Source of the DNA: Sphingomonas sp.
GTDB taxonomy: Bacteria > Pseudomonadota > Alphaproteobacteria > Sphingomonadales > Sphingomonadaceae
DNA: 64,000 nucleotides
Direction of reading: 5' to 3'
NCBI GenBank assembly: GCA_017418975.1
Contig: JAFOMG010000028.1
Location: 1 to 64,000 of the forward strand
Shown here: piece by piece, positions 16,851-25,050 of the stretch
Numbering within the stretch: the stretch's first letter is position 1
How the letters are laid out: each line of letters starts with the position of its first letter
Program-made: the position numbers and the translations under genes
Notes under the pieces: model-generated
Told to the model about the DNA's origin: nothing
The model's input: only the letters and a program-made list of their open reading frames with translations
The model's database searches: none

Positions 16851-18146
16851 CTATCGGACCAGCACGTCCCGGAACGGCGCATCGGTGCCGTCCACCCCGG
16901 CCTTGGGCGGCAGCCCGATCAGGTCGCGCAGCAGCGGATAGACGTCGACATTGGTGAAGGCCGGCAGCGTCGCCGGGCGGAAGGCGGGGCCGTTGGCGAT
17001 GAACAGCGCGGTCATGTCCGGCGACTGGTTGTCGAAGCCGTGCGTGCCGCCGGCATCGCCCGGCTTGCCGGGCTTGTCGCCGATCAGCCAGCCGGTCTCC
17101 GCCAGGCAGAAGATCGCCGGGATGCGCGGATTGGTGCCGTAATGGAAGCGCGCCGGGATCTCGGCCTTGCGCCAGCATTCATAATGGTCGTGCTTGCCGA
17201 GCAGCGCCTTCTCCACCTTGGCCTCCTTGCCCGGGGCGGGGGTGAGGCTGAGATAGGGACCGGTCTCGACCAGGTGATACTCGTCGGGACGGAGCCTGCC
17301 CAGGATCGCCAGCGTCCGCTCGCCGCTGGTCGCGGCCATGCCGTGATCGGCGACGATGACGAGGTTGGCGGGCTGGTCCAGCGCGGCGAGTCCGTCGGTC
17401 AGCATGCCGATGGTCTTGTCGATATCGGCAACCGCATCGGTGGTGCGCTGGTCGCCCGGGCCATAGGTGTGGCCGGCGGTATCGATGGTATCGAAATAAA
17501 GCGTCACCAGCTTCGGCCGGATCGCCGCGGGCCGGCGCAGCCAGTCGATCACGGCGTTGACGCGTTGTGTGCCGGAGATCACCTGGTTGAACTGCGCCCA
17601 GTCGCTCGGCCGCGTGCCACCGGTGATCGCGTTCGGCCATTTATCGGCCTTCACCCCGCCGACCGCCACGTTCGAGCCGGGCCAGAATTCGGTCGCGGTG
17701 CGGATGCCCGCCTTCTCGGCATCCACCCAGATCGGCGCGGCCGCGTTCCACCAGAACGGGTCGTCGCTCATCATGGTGAAGACTTCCTTCGGCCGGGCCG
17801 CATCCTCCATCTTGTTGGCGGTGATGCCGTGATGGTCGGGATAAAGGCCGGTCACCAGCGTCCAGTGATTGGGGAAAGTCTTGGACGGGAAGCTGGGATG
17901 CATCGGCGCGGTGACGCCGCCGGCCGCGAGGCGCGAGAGATTGGGCGTCACGCCGCGCTCCAGATAATCCGGGCGGAAGCCGTCGATCGAGATCAGGATC
18001 GTCACGGGCGCGCGCTGCTCGGCCGGGGGCGGCGCCACGACGGGTGCCGGAGCCGGGGCCGGGGGCGGCGCGGCGACGGGCGCGGTGGCACAGGCCTGGA
18101 GAATGGCGGCAAGCGCCGCGGCGGCGATCTTCGAATACCAGCGCAT
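16851..18146 (-). CDS. Ectonucleotide pyrophosphatase/phosphodiesterase-family lipoprotein
   Basis: A 431-residue alkaline-phosphatase-superfamily enzyme of the nucleotide pyrophosphatase type, which cleaves phosphodiester or pyrophosphate bonds outside the cytoplasm. The metal and nucleophile sites are visible: ISIDGFRPDYL, the nucleophile Thr90 in SKTFPNHW, DTIDTAGHTYGPGD, VADHGMA and THGFDN. Lipobox LQAC (cysteine 19) and a Pro/Ala linker suggest an envelope lipoprotein. The start at 18146 gives a normal lipoprotein signal. Further upstream the frame has none. The exact substrate is unknown. Confidence 0.88.
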   Translation of the reverse strand: MRWYSKIAAAALAAILQACATAPVAAPPPAPAPAPVVAPPPAEQRAPVTILISIDGFRPDYLERGVTPNLSRLAAGGVTAPMHPSFPSKTFPNHWTLVTGLYPDHHGITANKMEDAARPKEVFTMMSDDPFWWNAAAPIWVDAEKAGIRTATEFWPGSNVAVGGVKADKWPNAITGGTRPSDWAQFNQVISGTQRVNAVIDWLRRPAAIRPKLVTLYFDTIDTAGHTYGPGDQRTTDAVADIDKTIGMLTDGLAALDQPANLVIVADHGMAATSGERTLAILGRLRPDEYHLVETGPYLSLTPAPGKEAKVEKALLGKHDHYECWRKAEIPARFHYGTNPRIPAIFCLAETGWLIGDKPGKPGDAGGTHGFDNQSPDMTALFIANGPAFRPATLPAFTNVDVYPLLRDLIGLPPKAGVDGTDAPFRDVLVR

Positions 18147-18195
18147 GCGCGGCCCCCTGACAGCGAAATGTTGCCGGGGTAAGTCGTTACATGCC

Positions 18196-18232
18196 GGCGC
18201 CCGGCCGGGCAAACCATGCCTGGCCGGGCGCC
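18196..18232. repeat. Long perfect inverted repeat
   Basis: The 11-bp arms GGCGCCCGGCC/GGCCGGGCGCC have a 15-base loop and lie between the glutaredoxin-MauE gene (ending 18267) and the phosphodiesterase start. It could slow or end transcription from the upstream minus-strand gene, but no T-run follows. Confidence 0.6.
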
Positions 18233-18266
18233 GTCCCGCCTTTTGGGGGCGGCGGGTCTCGCGTGC

Positions 18267-19025
18267 CTACATCGCCATGCCGCCGGGGCCGGCGATCATC
18301 CACAGCGCCATGCCGATCATGAACAGATTCTCGGTCAGCGAGACGAAGCCCAGCGGCACGTTGCTGCTGCCCCCCACACAGGCGCATTTGAGGGTGCGCC
18401 GATCGACATAGACTGCCTTGAACACCGATACCGCGCCGATCGTGCCGATGGTCAGGCCCAAGGGCGCGGCGAACCAGGGCAGCGCGCCCGCGGCCATCAG
18501 CACGCCCGCCAGCCCCTCGAGAAATGGATATGCATAGGCATAAGGTACCCAGCGCCGCGCGAGCAGGTCGTAATTGAGGAACATCGACGAGAATTTCTCG
18601 ACGTCCTGGAGCTTGAGCATCGCGAGCACGCACATGCTGAAGCTCACGAACCATTCGGCCGCGCGCACCGTGAAGGGCGAGCCCGTCACCGCGAAGCTCG
18701 CCGCCATCGCCAGCGCCGCGGTCATGCCGAACAGCGCGATCACCGGGCGATAGCTGGTCGCACCCGGCTCGGCGACCTTGCCGCCGAAGAAGCGGGTCAG
18801 GTCGTCATTGCCGCCGATCCGCTTGCCGTCGATGAACGTCTGCGGCGTGGTCTGCACGCTGTGCTCCCATTTGAACGCGTCGGTTGCCTCCCGCGTCGTC
18901 AGCCAATGATCGTCCACCGTGTAGCCGTGCCGTTCGAGCTGCCATTTGGACTTGATGCCATAGGGGCAGACATGATCGGGCATCACCATGCGATAGAGCG
19001 TCGCGCGCTTTGCGTTTCCAGTCAT
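18267..19025 (-). CDS. Glutaredoxin-MauE/DoxX fusion membrane protein
   Basis: A 252-residue fusion. Residues 8-80 are a glutaredoxin domain: CPYGIKSK carries one cysteine (Cys20, the second being Gly), then TTPQTFIDGKRIGG. Residues 90-250 hold four membrane helices of the MauE/DoxX redox-associated type, with KCACVGGSSNVPLGFVSLTEN near the end. It probably moves thiol redox equivalents at the inner membrane; the target is unknown. Transcription should start near 19025 from the mer-type promoter, which makes ATG 19025 a possible leaderless start. Later ATGs at 18989 and 18983 are alternatives. Confidence 0.82.
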   Translation of the reverse strand: MTGNAKRATLYRMVMPDHVCPYGIKSKWQLERHGYTVDDHWLTTREATDAFKWEHSVQTTPQTFIDGKRIGGNDDLTRFFGGKVAEPGATSYRPVIALFGMTAALAMAASFAVTGSPFTVRAAEWFVSFSMCVLAMLKLQDVEKFSSMFLNYDLLARRWVPYAYAYPFLEGLAGVLMAAGALPWFAAPLGLTIGTIGAVSVFKAVYVDRRTLKCACVGGSSNVPLGFVSLTENLFMIGMALWMIAGPGGMAM

Positions 19026-19031
19026 GGATGC

Positions 19032-19063
19032 CATATAGAGTCCGTACCATGGTACGGAGTCAA
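19032..19063 (-). promoter_or_regulatory. Mer-type promoter and operator
   Basis: On the minus strand TTGACT (19063-19058) and TATATG (19037-19032) are separated by 20 bp, the overlong spacer typical of MerR-activated promoters. The spacer holds the perfect 18-bp palindrome TCCGTACCATGGTACGGA (19041-19058). This closely resembles the classical mer operator (ACTCCGTAC..GTACGGA). It should drive the glutaredoxin-MauE gene and be bound by the divergent MerR protein. Confidence 0.85.
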
Positions 19064-19069
19064 GGCGGG

Positions 19070-19456
19070 ATGCTGACGATCGGAAAATTGGCGGAGGCGG
19101 GCGGCGTGGGGGTCGAGACCGTCCGCTATTATCAGCGCCGCGGGCTGCTGGCCGAGCCCGAGCGCGGCTATCATGGCGGGGTGCGGCGCTATGGCGAGCG
19201 GGACGTGCGCCGGCTGCGCTTCATCCGCTCGGCCCAGGCGGCGGGCTTCACGCTCGAGCAGATCGGCGAGCTGCTCGCGCTCGACGCGCGTGACGATCGC
19301 CCACGCGCCCGGGCCCTGGCCCGCGAGCAGATCGCCGTGCTCGACCGCAAGATCGCCGAGCTCGCCGCCGCGCGCGACGCGTTGGCCCGGCTGGCGCGCG
19401 AATGCAGCGGGGGCGGCGCGGGGCCGTGCCCGATCCTCACGGCGTTCGACGGATAA
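19070..19456 (+). CDS. MerR family transcriptional regulator
   Basis: A 128-residue MerR-type activator: winged helix MLTIGKLAEAGGVGVETVRY..RRGLL, then the dimer helix, then a metal-binding-like tail with Cys112 and Cys120 (ECSGGGAGPCPILTAF). Mercuric MerR also uses a third cysteine at the start of the dimer helix, and here that position is Asp/Arg (DARDDRPRA). The ligand is therefore probably not Hg(II) in the classical three-coordinate mode. ATG 19070 is preferred; ATG 19049 lies inside the operator. It is divergent from its presumed target. Confidence 0.88.
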   Translation: MLTIGKLAEAGGVGVETVRYYQRRGLLAEPERGYHGGVRRYGERDVRRLRFIRSAQAAGFTLEQIGELLALDARDDRPRARALAREQIAVLDRKIAELAAARDALARLARECSGGGAGPCPILTAFDG

Positions 19457-19508
19457 ACCTGCCGTTCATTTCGCACGCGCCACGATGCCGCGAAACGGGG
19501 AGGGGCGG

Positions 19509-20966
19509 ATGCGCATTCTGTTCGGGCTGATCATGGCGTTCGGGCTGGCGGGGGCCATGCCCGCATCGGCGAAGGACGCGCTCTCCCTAACCCCGGGCAC
19601 CGAGACCGCGGCGGACGGCCGCCCCGTCCGCTACGAGATCGGCGCGATCGAAGTTCCCGAGAACCGCGCGAAGCCCGGCAGCCGGCGGATCACGGTGGGC
19701 GTGCTGCGGATCAAGGCGGCGAAACCGGGCGGCCAGCCGCCGATCTTCCTGCTCGTCGGCGGTCCCGGCGTCACCATGCTCGACACGATCGGCGATCCGA
19801 GCCCGGCGGCCAGGCGCCGCCTGGGGAGCTGGCTCGACTATAGCGCGACCAACGATCTCGTGATCGTCGAGCAGCGCGGCTACACGCTGCGCGGCGACAT
19901 GCTGGAGCTCCACTATCCGGCGATGCCGCTCGATCGGCCCGCGACGGTCGAGGACGATGTCGCAGTGATGCGCAGGCTCGCCAACGAGGCCGCCGCCGCC
20001 AATCCGGGCCGCGACCTTTCCGGCTATACGATCGCCGAATGCGCGGACGATGTCGACGCGGTCCGCCGGGCGCTCGGCTATCCGAAGATCGGGCTGATGG
20101 GCGCCAGCTTCGGCTCGCAATGGAGCTTCGCGGTGCTGAAGCGCCATCCGGGCACGGTGGCGCGCGCGCTGATCGCCTCGGCCGAGCCGCTGAACAACGG
20201 CTATGACATGCCCGGCCATGTCTTCGCTGTGCTCCAGCGCGTCGCGTTCGAAGCGGAGCAGGACCCGGCGCTGCGGCCCTTCATTCCCCAGGGCGGCCTG
20301 ATCGCGGCGGCGCGCACGGTGCGCGATCGCTTCGCCAAGGGGCCGATCACGGTCGACCTGCCCGAGGGCAAGGTCGTCATCGGGCTCGGCGACTATCAGC
20401 AGGCGCTGTTCGCCAAGGTGGTCAATGCCGCGCGGTGGCCGGCCTTTGTCATCGATCTCTATCATGGCCGCTACCAGGCCTGGGCGCGCGAAGTGGCCGA
20501 AGGGCGCAAGGCGGGCACCCAGTCGCTGATCGGCCCGCTGATCGACACCGCCACCGGCGTCACCGCCACGCGGCTGGCGCAGCTGGAAAGCGATCCCGCG
20601 CTCGATATGCTCGGCCGCTGGAATTTCGCGGCCTACACCGCCTCGGCCGGGCTATGGCCCAGCACGGACCTGGGCGACGGCTTCCGCCTGCCGGTGCGCG
20701 ACGAGACGCCGATCCTGTTCGTCCAGGGCGATTGGGATGCGAACACGCCAATGGAGAATCTGCTCGACCTGCTGCCCTGGTTTCCCAATGCCCGCGCGCT
20801 GATCGTTCATCGCGGCCAGCACAATGGGCCGATGCCGCTGCTGCGCGACCATCCCGATACCGCCGCCGCGGCGCTGCGCTTCCTGCGCGAAGGGGGGATG
20901 GCGGAGCTGCCGAGCCGCGTCGAGGCGGCGCCGGTCAAGTTCGCGCTGCCGGCCGCCAGCGGCTGA
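19509..20966 (+). CDS. Secreted alpha/beta hydrolase (proline iminopeptidase-like)
   Basis: A 485-residue exported alpha/beta hydrolase. A signal peptide (to PASAKD) is followed by the catalytic core: oxyanion region FLLVGGPG, nucleophile Ser200 in GASFGSQ, Asp410 in GDWDANTP, and a candidate catalytic His438 in RGQHNGP. The arrangement resembles tripeptidyl/proline aminopeptidase-like hydrolases with a C-terminal TAP-type lid. GGGGAGGGGCGG precedes the ATG. The true substrate, peptide or ester, is unknown. Its last 32 bases overlap the convergent membrane protein gene. Confidence 0.85.
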   Translation: MRILFGLIMAFGLAGAMPASAKDALSLTPGTETAADGRPVRYEIGAIEVPENRAKPGSRRITVGVLRIKAAKPGGQPPIFLLVGGPGVTMLDTIGDPSPAARRRLGSWLDYSATNDLVIVEQRGYTLRGDMLELHYPAMPLDRPATVEDDVAVMRRLANEAAAANPGRDLSGYTIAECADDVDAVRRALGYPKIGLMGASFGSQWSFAVLKRHPGTVARALIASAEPLNNGYDMPGHVFAVLQRVAFEAEQDPALRPFIPQGGLIAAARTVRDRFAKGPITVDLPEGKVVIGLGDYQQALFAKVVNAARWPAFVIDLYHGRYQAWAREVAEGRKAGTQSLIGPLIDTATGVTATRLAQLESDPALDMLGRWNFAAYTASAGLWPSTDLGDGFRLPVRDETPILFVQGDWDANTPMENLLDLLPWFPNARALIVHRGQHNGPMPLLRDHPDTAAAALRFLREGGMAELPSRVEAAPVKFALPAASG

Positions 20967-21537
20967 ACCAGCGCGCGATCAGCGCGGCGGCGACGGGGAA
21001 TGCCAGGGCATGGCCCGCCACGCCGATCACCCGCAGCGCCGTCAAGCCGGTGATCGGCCCGATCAGGCCGGCCAGCGCCAGTCCGCCGCTCGCGATCAGC
21101 AGCCGATGGATCGCCGCCTCGCCGCGAAACGCCGGCGCCATCAGCAGCACGGCGATCGCGAACAGCCCGTTCCAGGCGAGGACGTCGAGCGCATGGGGCA
21201 GGGAGGGCCAGGCGAGCGGATCGCTCGTGCTCCCCAGCGCCAGGATCGACAGATGCACCACGCCGGTCAGCGCCATCGCCGCGGCCATGCAGGGGAGCGC
21301 GAGGCGGGTGGAGCCTGGGGCCAGCCCGGTGCCGCGCACGGCCGCGACCAGCCCGAGCGGGAATGGTGCGAGCAACAGGACCAGCACTTCCATCGCGGTG
21401 AACCAGGGCGCGCCGGGCGACGCGGCGGTCGCGAGCCCGATCACCAGCACCAGCAGACAGGCAAGCCCCAGCCCCGTCACGCCGGTGCCGGAGACGATGC
21501 CCAGCAGACGCACGGCGGAGGCGGGGGAACGCGGCAT
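20935..21537 (-). CDS. Membrane protein of unknown function
   Basis: A 200-residue hydrophobic protein with six predicted membrane helices and a short basic C-terminus (WFSRWRPAART). No catalytic motif or known family is recognised by eye. Its 3' end overlaps the hydrolase gene on the other strand by 32 bases. The 146-base gap upstream is shared with the divergent formamidase-like gene. Confidence 0.7.
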   Translation of the reverse strand: MPRSPASAVRLLGIVSGTGVTGLGLACLLVLVIGLATAASPGAPWFTAMEVLVLLLAPFPLGLVAAVRGTGLAPGSTRLALPCMAAAMALTGVVHLSILALGSTSDPLAWPSLPHALDVLAWNGLFAIAVLLMAPAFRGEAAIHRLLIASGGLALAGLIGPITGLTALRVIGVAGHALAFPVAAALIARWFSRWRPAART

Positions 21538-21683
21538 GCGCGCATTTCACTCCGCCCGGGGCTCTCGCGCAAGCGGTGCTTCGTCCGATCCGCGCCGCGT
21601 CCCGCCGCGAACCGGCGATCGGTTCATTCGGAGTTCAGTCGCCGCTCCGTTCCTCGGGCGAAACGAAGTCGGGGGAAGGCGAT

Positions 21684-23009
21684 ATGCGGGGCGGAATCCG
21701 GGTTGCGGCGGCGGCGCTGGCATGCGCGGCGCCGATGGCGGCACAGGCGCAGATGGCGCAGCTCGCCGGACGCTGGATCGTCACCGTCGATTATTTCGGC
21801 ACGCCGACCATCTGGACGCTCGACATCAAGCAGGACGGCAACCGGATCAGCGGCGACCTGACCGGCGACGTGCTCACCGGCACGGTGAAGGGCAGCGAGA
21901 TCCGCTTCCTCGCCAAGGACACGGTGGGCGGCTCGGAGGACGTGACCGCCCGGCTGGTGAACGGGCGGATCGCCGGCGAGATGATGCTGGTCGATGGCGC
22001 GGAGCCGGCGCGCACCCCGCATCGCCTTTCCTTCACCGCCGAGCGCGCGCCCCAGCCGAGCGGCGCGGCGCCGCGCCGGCACGAATTCGTCCCCGATCGC
22101 TTCCACCGCCAGTTCTCGGCGTTCAACCCGCCGGTGCTGCACGTCAATCCGGGCGACACGATCCACACCACGACGATCGACGCGGCGGGCATCGACGCCC
22201 AGGGCGTGCGCCGCGCCGCGCCGGGCAATCCGCAGACCGGCCCCTTCTATATCGACGGCGCCATGCCCGGCGACACGCTGGTCGTGCGGATCCGCCGGCT
22301 CCGGCTCAACCGCGACACCGCGATCAGCACCAACGGCATGACGGAGCGCGGGCAGGATGCGCGCACCGCGGTGCGGATGGCAGGGCTGGGCAAGCCCGTC
22401 ACCTGGCGGCTCGACCGCGACAAGGGCATCGCCACGCCCGAGGCGCCGGGCGATGCGCTGAAAGGCTATTGGGTGCCGGTCCGGCCGATGCTCGGCGGCA
22501 TCGGCGTGGCGGCCGATCCCAGCTCGGCCGCGCCGGGATCGGGCGATGTCGGCCGGTTCGGCGGCAATATGGACTTCAACGAGATGGGCGAGGGGACGAC
22601 CGTCTATTTCCCCGTCGCGGTGCCCGGCGCCTTGCTCTATTTCGGCGACGGCCATGCACTGCAGGGCGATGGCGAGACCACCGGCGATGCGCTGGAGACT
22701 TCGATGGACGTCGAAGTCGAAGTCGATCTGCTGCGCGGCAAGCGTGCCGGCCAGGTCCGCATCGAGACGCCGACCCACATCGTCGCGATCGGTCTGGACG
22801 GCTCGCTCGACGCGTCGTTCCGCAGCGCCAGCTCGAGCATGTTCGCCTGGCTCGCCGCGGACTATGGCCTGGCCCCGGCCGACATCGCGCAGGTGTTCGG
22901 CACCGTTGCCGAATATCGGGTCAGCGCGGTGCCGGGCCGGGCCGCCGGGATCGTGCTCAAGATCCCCAAGGCGCGTCTTGCCACGCTGCCGGGCGCGCCG
23001 AAGCCGTGA
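21684..23009 (+). CDS. Secreted acetamidase/formamidase-family protein
   Basis: A 441-residue protein. After a signal peptide (ending AAQAQ) comes a small beta-rich segment of about 90 residues, then an acetamidase/formamidase (FmdA) domain from about residue 130. Visible motifs are LHVNPGDTIHTTTIDA, NPQTGPFYIDGAMPGDTLVV and YFGDGHALQGDGE (equivalent to GDLHAAQGDGE in formamidases). The export signal and the N-terminal extension are unusual for a classical cytosolic formamidase. The substrate is probably a small amide, but this is inferred. GGGGGAAGG precedes the ATG. Confidence 0.82.
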   Translation: MRGGIRVAAAALACAAPMAAQAQMAQLAGRWIVTVDYFGTPTIWTLDIKQDGNRISGDLTGDVLTGTVKGSEIRFLAKDTVGGSEDVTARLVNGRIAGEMMLVDGAEPARTPHRLSFTAERAPQPSGAAPRRHEFVPDRFHRQFSAFNPPVLHVNPGDTIHTTTIDAAGIDAQGVRRAAPGNPQTGPFYIDGAMPGDTLVVRIRRLRLNRDTAISTNGMTERGQDARTAVRMAGLGKPVTWRLDRDKGIATPEAPGDALKGYWVPVRPMLGGIGVAADPSSAAPGSGDVGRFGGNMDFNEMGEGTTVYFPVAVPGALLYFGDGHALQGDGETTGDALETSMDVEVEVDLLRGKRAGQVRIETPTHIVAIGLDGSLDASFRSASSSMFAWLAADYGLAPADIAQVFGTVAEYRVSAVPGRAAGIVLKIPKARLATLPGAPKP

Positions 23010-23022
23010 GGGCCGGCCGGCC

Positions 23023-24120
23023 TCAGCTGTGCAGGAAGTGCATCACGTCGCCGTCCTTGACGACATAGGCCTTGCCTTCGGCGCGCAGCTTGCCCGCCTC
23101 GCGCGCCCGGGCCTCGCCGCCCAGCGCGACATAATCCTCGTACGCGATGGTCTCGGCGCGGATGAAGCCCTTCTCGAAGTCGCTGTGGATCACGCCCGCC
23201 GCCTCGGGCGCGCTGGCGCCGGCATGCACGGTCCAGGCGCGCGCTTCCTTGGGGCCGACGGTGAAGAAGGTGAGCAGGTGGAGCAGCTTGTAGCCGGCGC
23301 GGATCACGCGGGCGAGGCCGGTCTCCTTCAGTCCCAGCTCGGCCAGGAACTCGCCGCGATCCTCGACCGGCATGGTCGCGATCTCCGCCTCGATCGCCGC
23401 GGAGACGACCACCGCTTCGGCGCCCTCCGCCCGGGCCTTCTCGAACACGCGGGCCGAGAAGGCATTGCCGTTGGCGGCATCCTCCTCGTTGACGTTGCAC
23501 ACATAGAGGACGGGCTTGGAAGTGAGCAGCTGCGCCTGGCGGAAGATGCGCTCCTCGTCCACGTCCTTGGGCTGGGTCAGCCGCGCGGGCTTGCCGTCGC
23601 GCAGCAGGTCGAGCGCCTGGCCGAGCACGCTGGCCGCCGCCTTGGCCTCCTTGTCGCCCTGCGCCGCCTTCTTCTGGAAATTGGGCACGCGCTTCTCGAG
23701 GCTCTCGAGGTCCGAGAGCATCAGCTCGGTCTCCACCGTCTCGGCGTCGGCGATCGGGTCGACCTTGTTGTCGACATGCTGGATGTCGTCATTCTCGAAG
23801 CAGCGCAGCACATGGACGATCGCGTCCACTTCGCGGATGTTGCCGAGGAACTGGTTGCCCAGGCCCTCGCCCTTGCTCGCGCCGCGCACCAGCCCGGCGA
23901 TGTCGACGAAGCCGAGCTGCGTCTCGATGATCTTGGCCGAGCCCGCAATGGCGGCGAGCTTGTCCAGCCGCGCGTCGGGCACGGCGACGTTGCCGACGTT
24001 CGGCTCGATCGTGCAGAACGGATAGTTCGCCGCCTGCGCCGCCGCCGTCTCGGTCAGCGCGTTGAAGAGCGTGGACTTGCCGACGTTCGGAAGCCCGACG
24101 ATGCCGCAGCGGAAACCCAT
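23023..24120 (-). CDS. ychF: Ribosome-associated GTPase/ATPase YchF
   Basis: A 365-residue Obg-family P-loop NTPase with ATPase preference. The P-loop GLPNVGKST begins at residue 9, DIAGLVRGASKGEGLGNQFL is the G3 region, and the C-terminal TGS-like domain reads FFTVGPKEARAWTV..AEGKAYVVKDGDVMHFL. Length and order are standard. The start at 24120 is fixed by the universal MGFRCGIVGLPNVGKS. It ends 14 bases from the convergent formamidase-like gene. Confidence 0.96.
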   Translation of the reverse strand: MGFRCGIVGLPNVGKSTLFNALTETAAAQAANYPFCTIEPNVGNVAVPDARLDKLAAIAGSAKIIETQLGFVDIAGLVRGASKGEGLGNQFLGNIREVDAIVHVLRCFENDDIQHVDNKVDPIADAETVETELMLSDLESLEKRVPNFQKKAAQGDKEAKAAASVLGQALDLLRDGKPARLTQPKDVDEERIFRQAQLLTSKPVLYVCNVNEEDAANGNAFSARVFEKARAEGAEAVVVSAAIEAEIATMPVEDRGEFLAELGLKETGLARVIRAGYKLLHLLTFFTVGPKEARAWTVHAGASAPEAAGVIHSDFEKGFIRAETIAYEDYVALGGEARAREAGKLRAEGKAYVVKDGDVMHFLHS

Positions 24121-24242
24121 GTGAAGCCTGTTCCAATGTATTGGGAAAGGCGCCCCGATAGAGGCAATGCGCCGCTTTTGCCAGCGCGTTGACTTGGAGA
24201 AGGCGCATGGCAGAGTGCCGCGGCAAAAGAGGGGAGAGAACA

Positions 24243-24815
24243 ATGATCCGTATCGGGAATTTCGCCGCCGCCGGCCTCGTGCTCGCGCTCGGCCTCGCCG
24301 CCTGCGACGACAGCGCCGCCAACAAGAAGGCGAACGAGGAAGCCGCCGCCCGCGCCGCCGATGCCGAGAAGGCGCAGAAGCTCAAGGACAGCGTCGAGCA
24401 TAATTTCGACTGCCTGGCCGCGCTGCGCTGGCAGAAGGCGGCGGTGGCCGCTGCGGCGGGCGACACCAAGGCGTACGAGGATTTCTATCGCGGGAAGCTG
24501 GAGGCGTCGCTCGGCGATCAGACCCTGCCCGCGGGCGAGGACGGCGCCCCGGCGCTCTCGCGCGCGACGATCCAGCAATATGCCGACTGGGCCTATCCCA
24601 AGACGGTCGCGGCCAAGTTCCGCGCGGGCAAGGACAGCAATGGCGACGGCACCGTTTCCGATGTCGAGCGCAGCGGCCGCGGGTTCAACATGGTCGGCCA
24701 GTGCGTCCAGTTCGCCGCCGAGATGGGCACGGGCCCGCTGGCGGGGAAGGACAAGGTGGCGCGCATGTTCAAGATCGAGGCGCTCCGCAAGTCGCTGAAG
24801 GACCGCGAAGCCTGA
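24243..24815 (+). CDS. Lipoprotein with one EF-hand-like loop
   Basis: A 190-residue predicted lipoprotein (lipobox GLAAC, cysteine 21) with a charged Ala/Lys/Glu-rich helix after the anchor. Residues about 131-142 (DSNGDGTVSDVE) match a canonical EF-hand calcium loop, with D at positions 1 and 5, G at 6, a hydrophobic residue at 8 and E at 12. Two cysteines (FDCLAAL, GQCVQF) may pair. The function is unknown; calcium binding is inferred from the loop alone. GGGGAGAG precedes the ATG. Confidence 0.75.
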   Translation: MIRIGNFAAAGLVLALGLAACDDSAANKKANEEAAARAADAEKAQKLKDSVEHNFDCLAALRWQKAAVAAAAGDTKAYEDFYRGKLEASLGDQTLPAGEDGAPALSRATIQQYADWAYPKTVAAKFRAGKDSNGDGTVSDVERSGRGFNMVGQCVQFAAEMGTGPLAGKDKVARMFKIEALRKSLKDREA

Positions 24816-24826
24816 TCCGCGCCGCG

Positions 24827-24856
24827 ACCGCCCGTGGCGCTTCGGCGACGGGCGGT
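24827..24856 (+). terminator. Stem-loop after the EF-hand lipoprotein gene
   Basis: The 9-bp stem ACCGCCCGT/ACGGGCGGT lies 11 bases after the stop. It lacks a T-run, so Rho-independent action is doubtful. The rest of the 235-base gap to 25050 holds only a promoter-like sequence. Confidence 0.45.
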
Positions 24857-24977
24857 TGCGGGTTGCCGTGCGCGGCTCCGTCCCCGCGAGGGAAGCAGGC
24901 GAGGCCGGGACGCGCGGTTTCGCCTTTCCAGGCCCTCAAAACGCCGCATTGGAGCCGGATTAGCCGGTCCGTCCGGC

Positions 24978-25006
24978 TTGACTGGGGGCCGTTCATCTGG
25001 GGTACA
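24978..25006 (+). promoter_or_regulatory. Promoter-like sequence before the TbpB-like lipoprotein gene
   Basis: TTGACT at 24978-24983 and GGTACA at 25001-25006 are separated by 17 bp, about 45 bases before the ATG. The -35 is good and the -10 is weak, as often in high-GC alphaproteobacteria. Confidence 0.45.
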
Positions 25007-25050
25007 GGGGGAAGCCCTTTCGGTGCCCGCGTGTTTTTGAGGAGCAGGGA

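Noticed and set aside
19049..19069. ATG 19049 as the MerR start
   Set aside because: It lies inside the operator palindrome and would add residues without family similarity. The conserved MerR N-terminus begins at 19070.
20435..23068. 877-residue plus-strand frame across the hydrolase, membrane protein and formamidase genes
   Set aside because: It runs out of frame through three supported genes and contains repetitive Arg/Ala/Gly sequence only.
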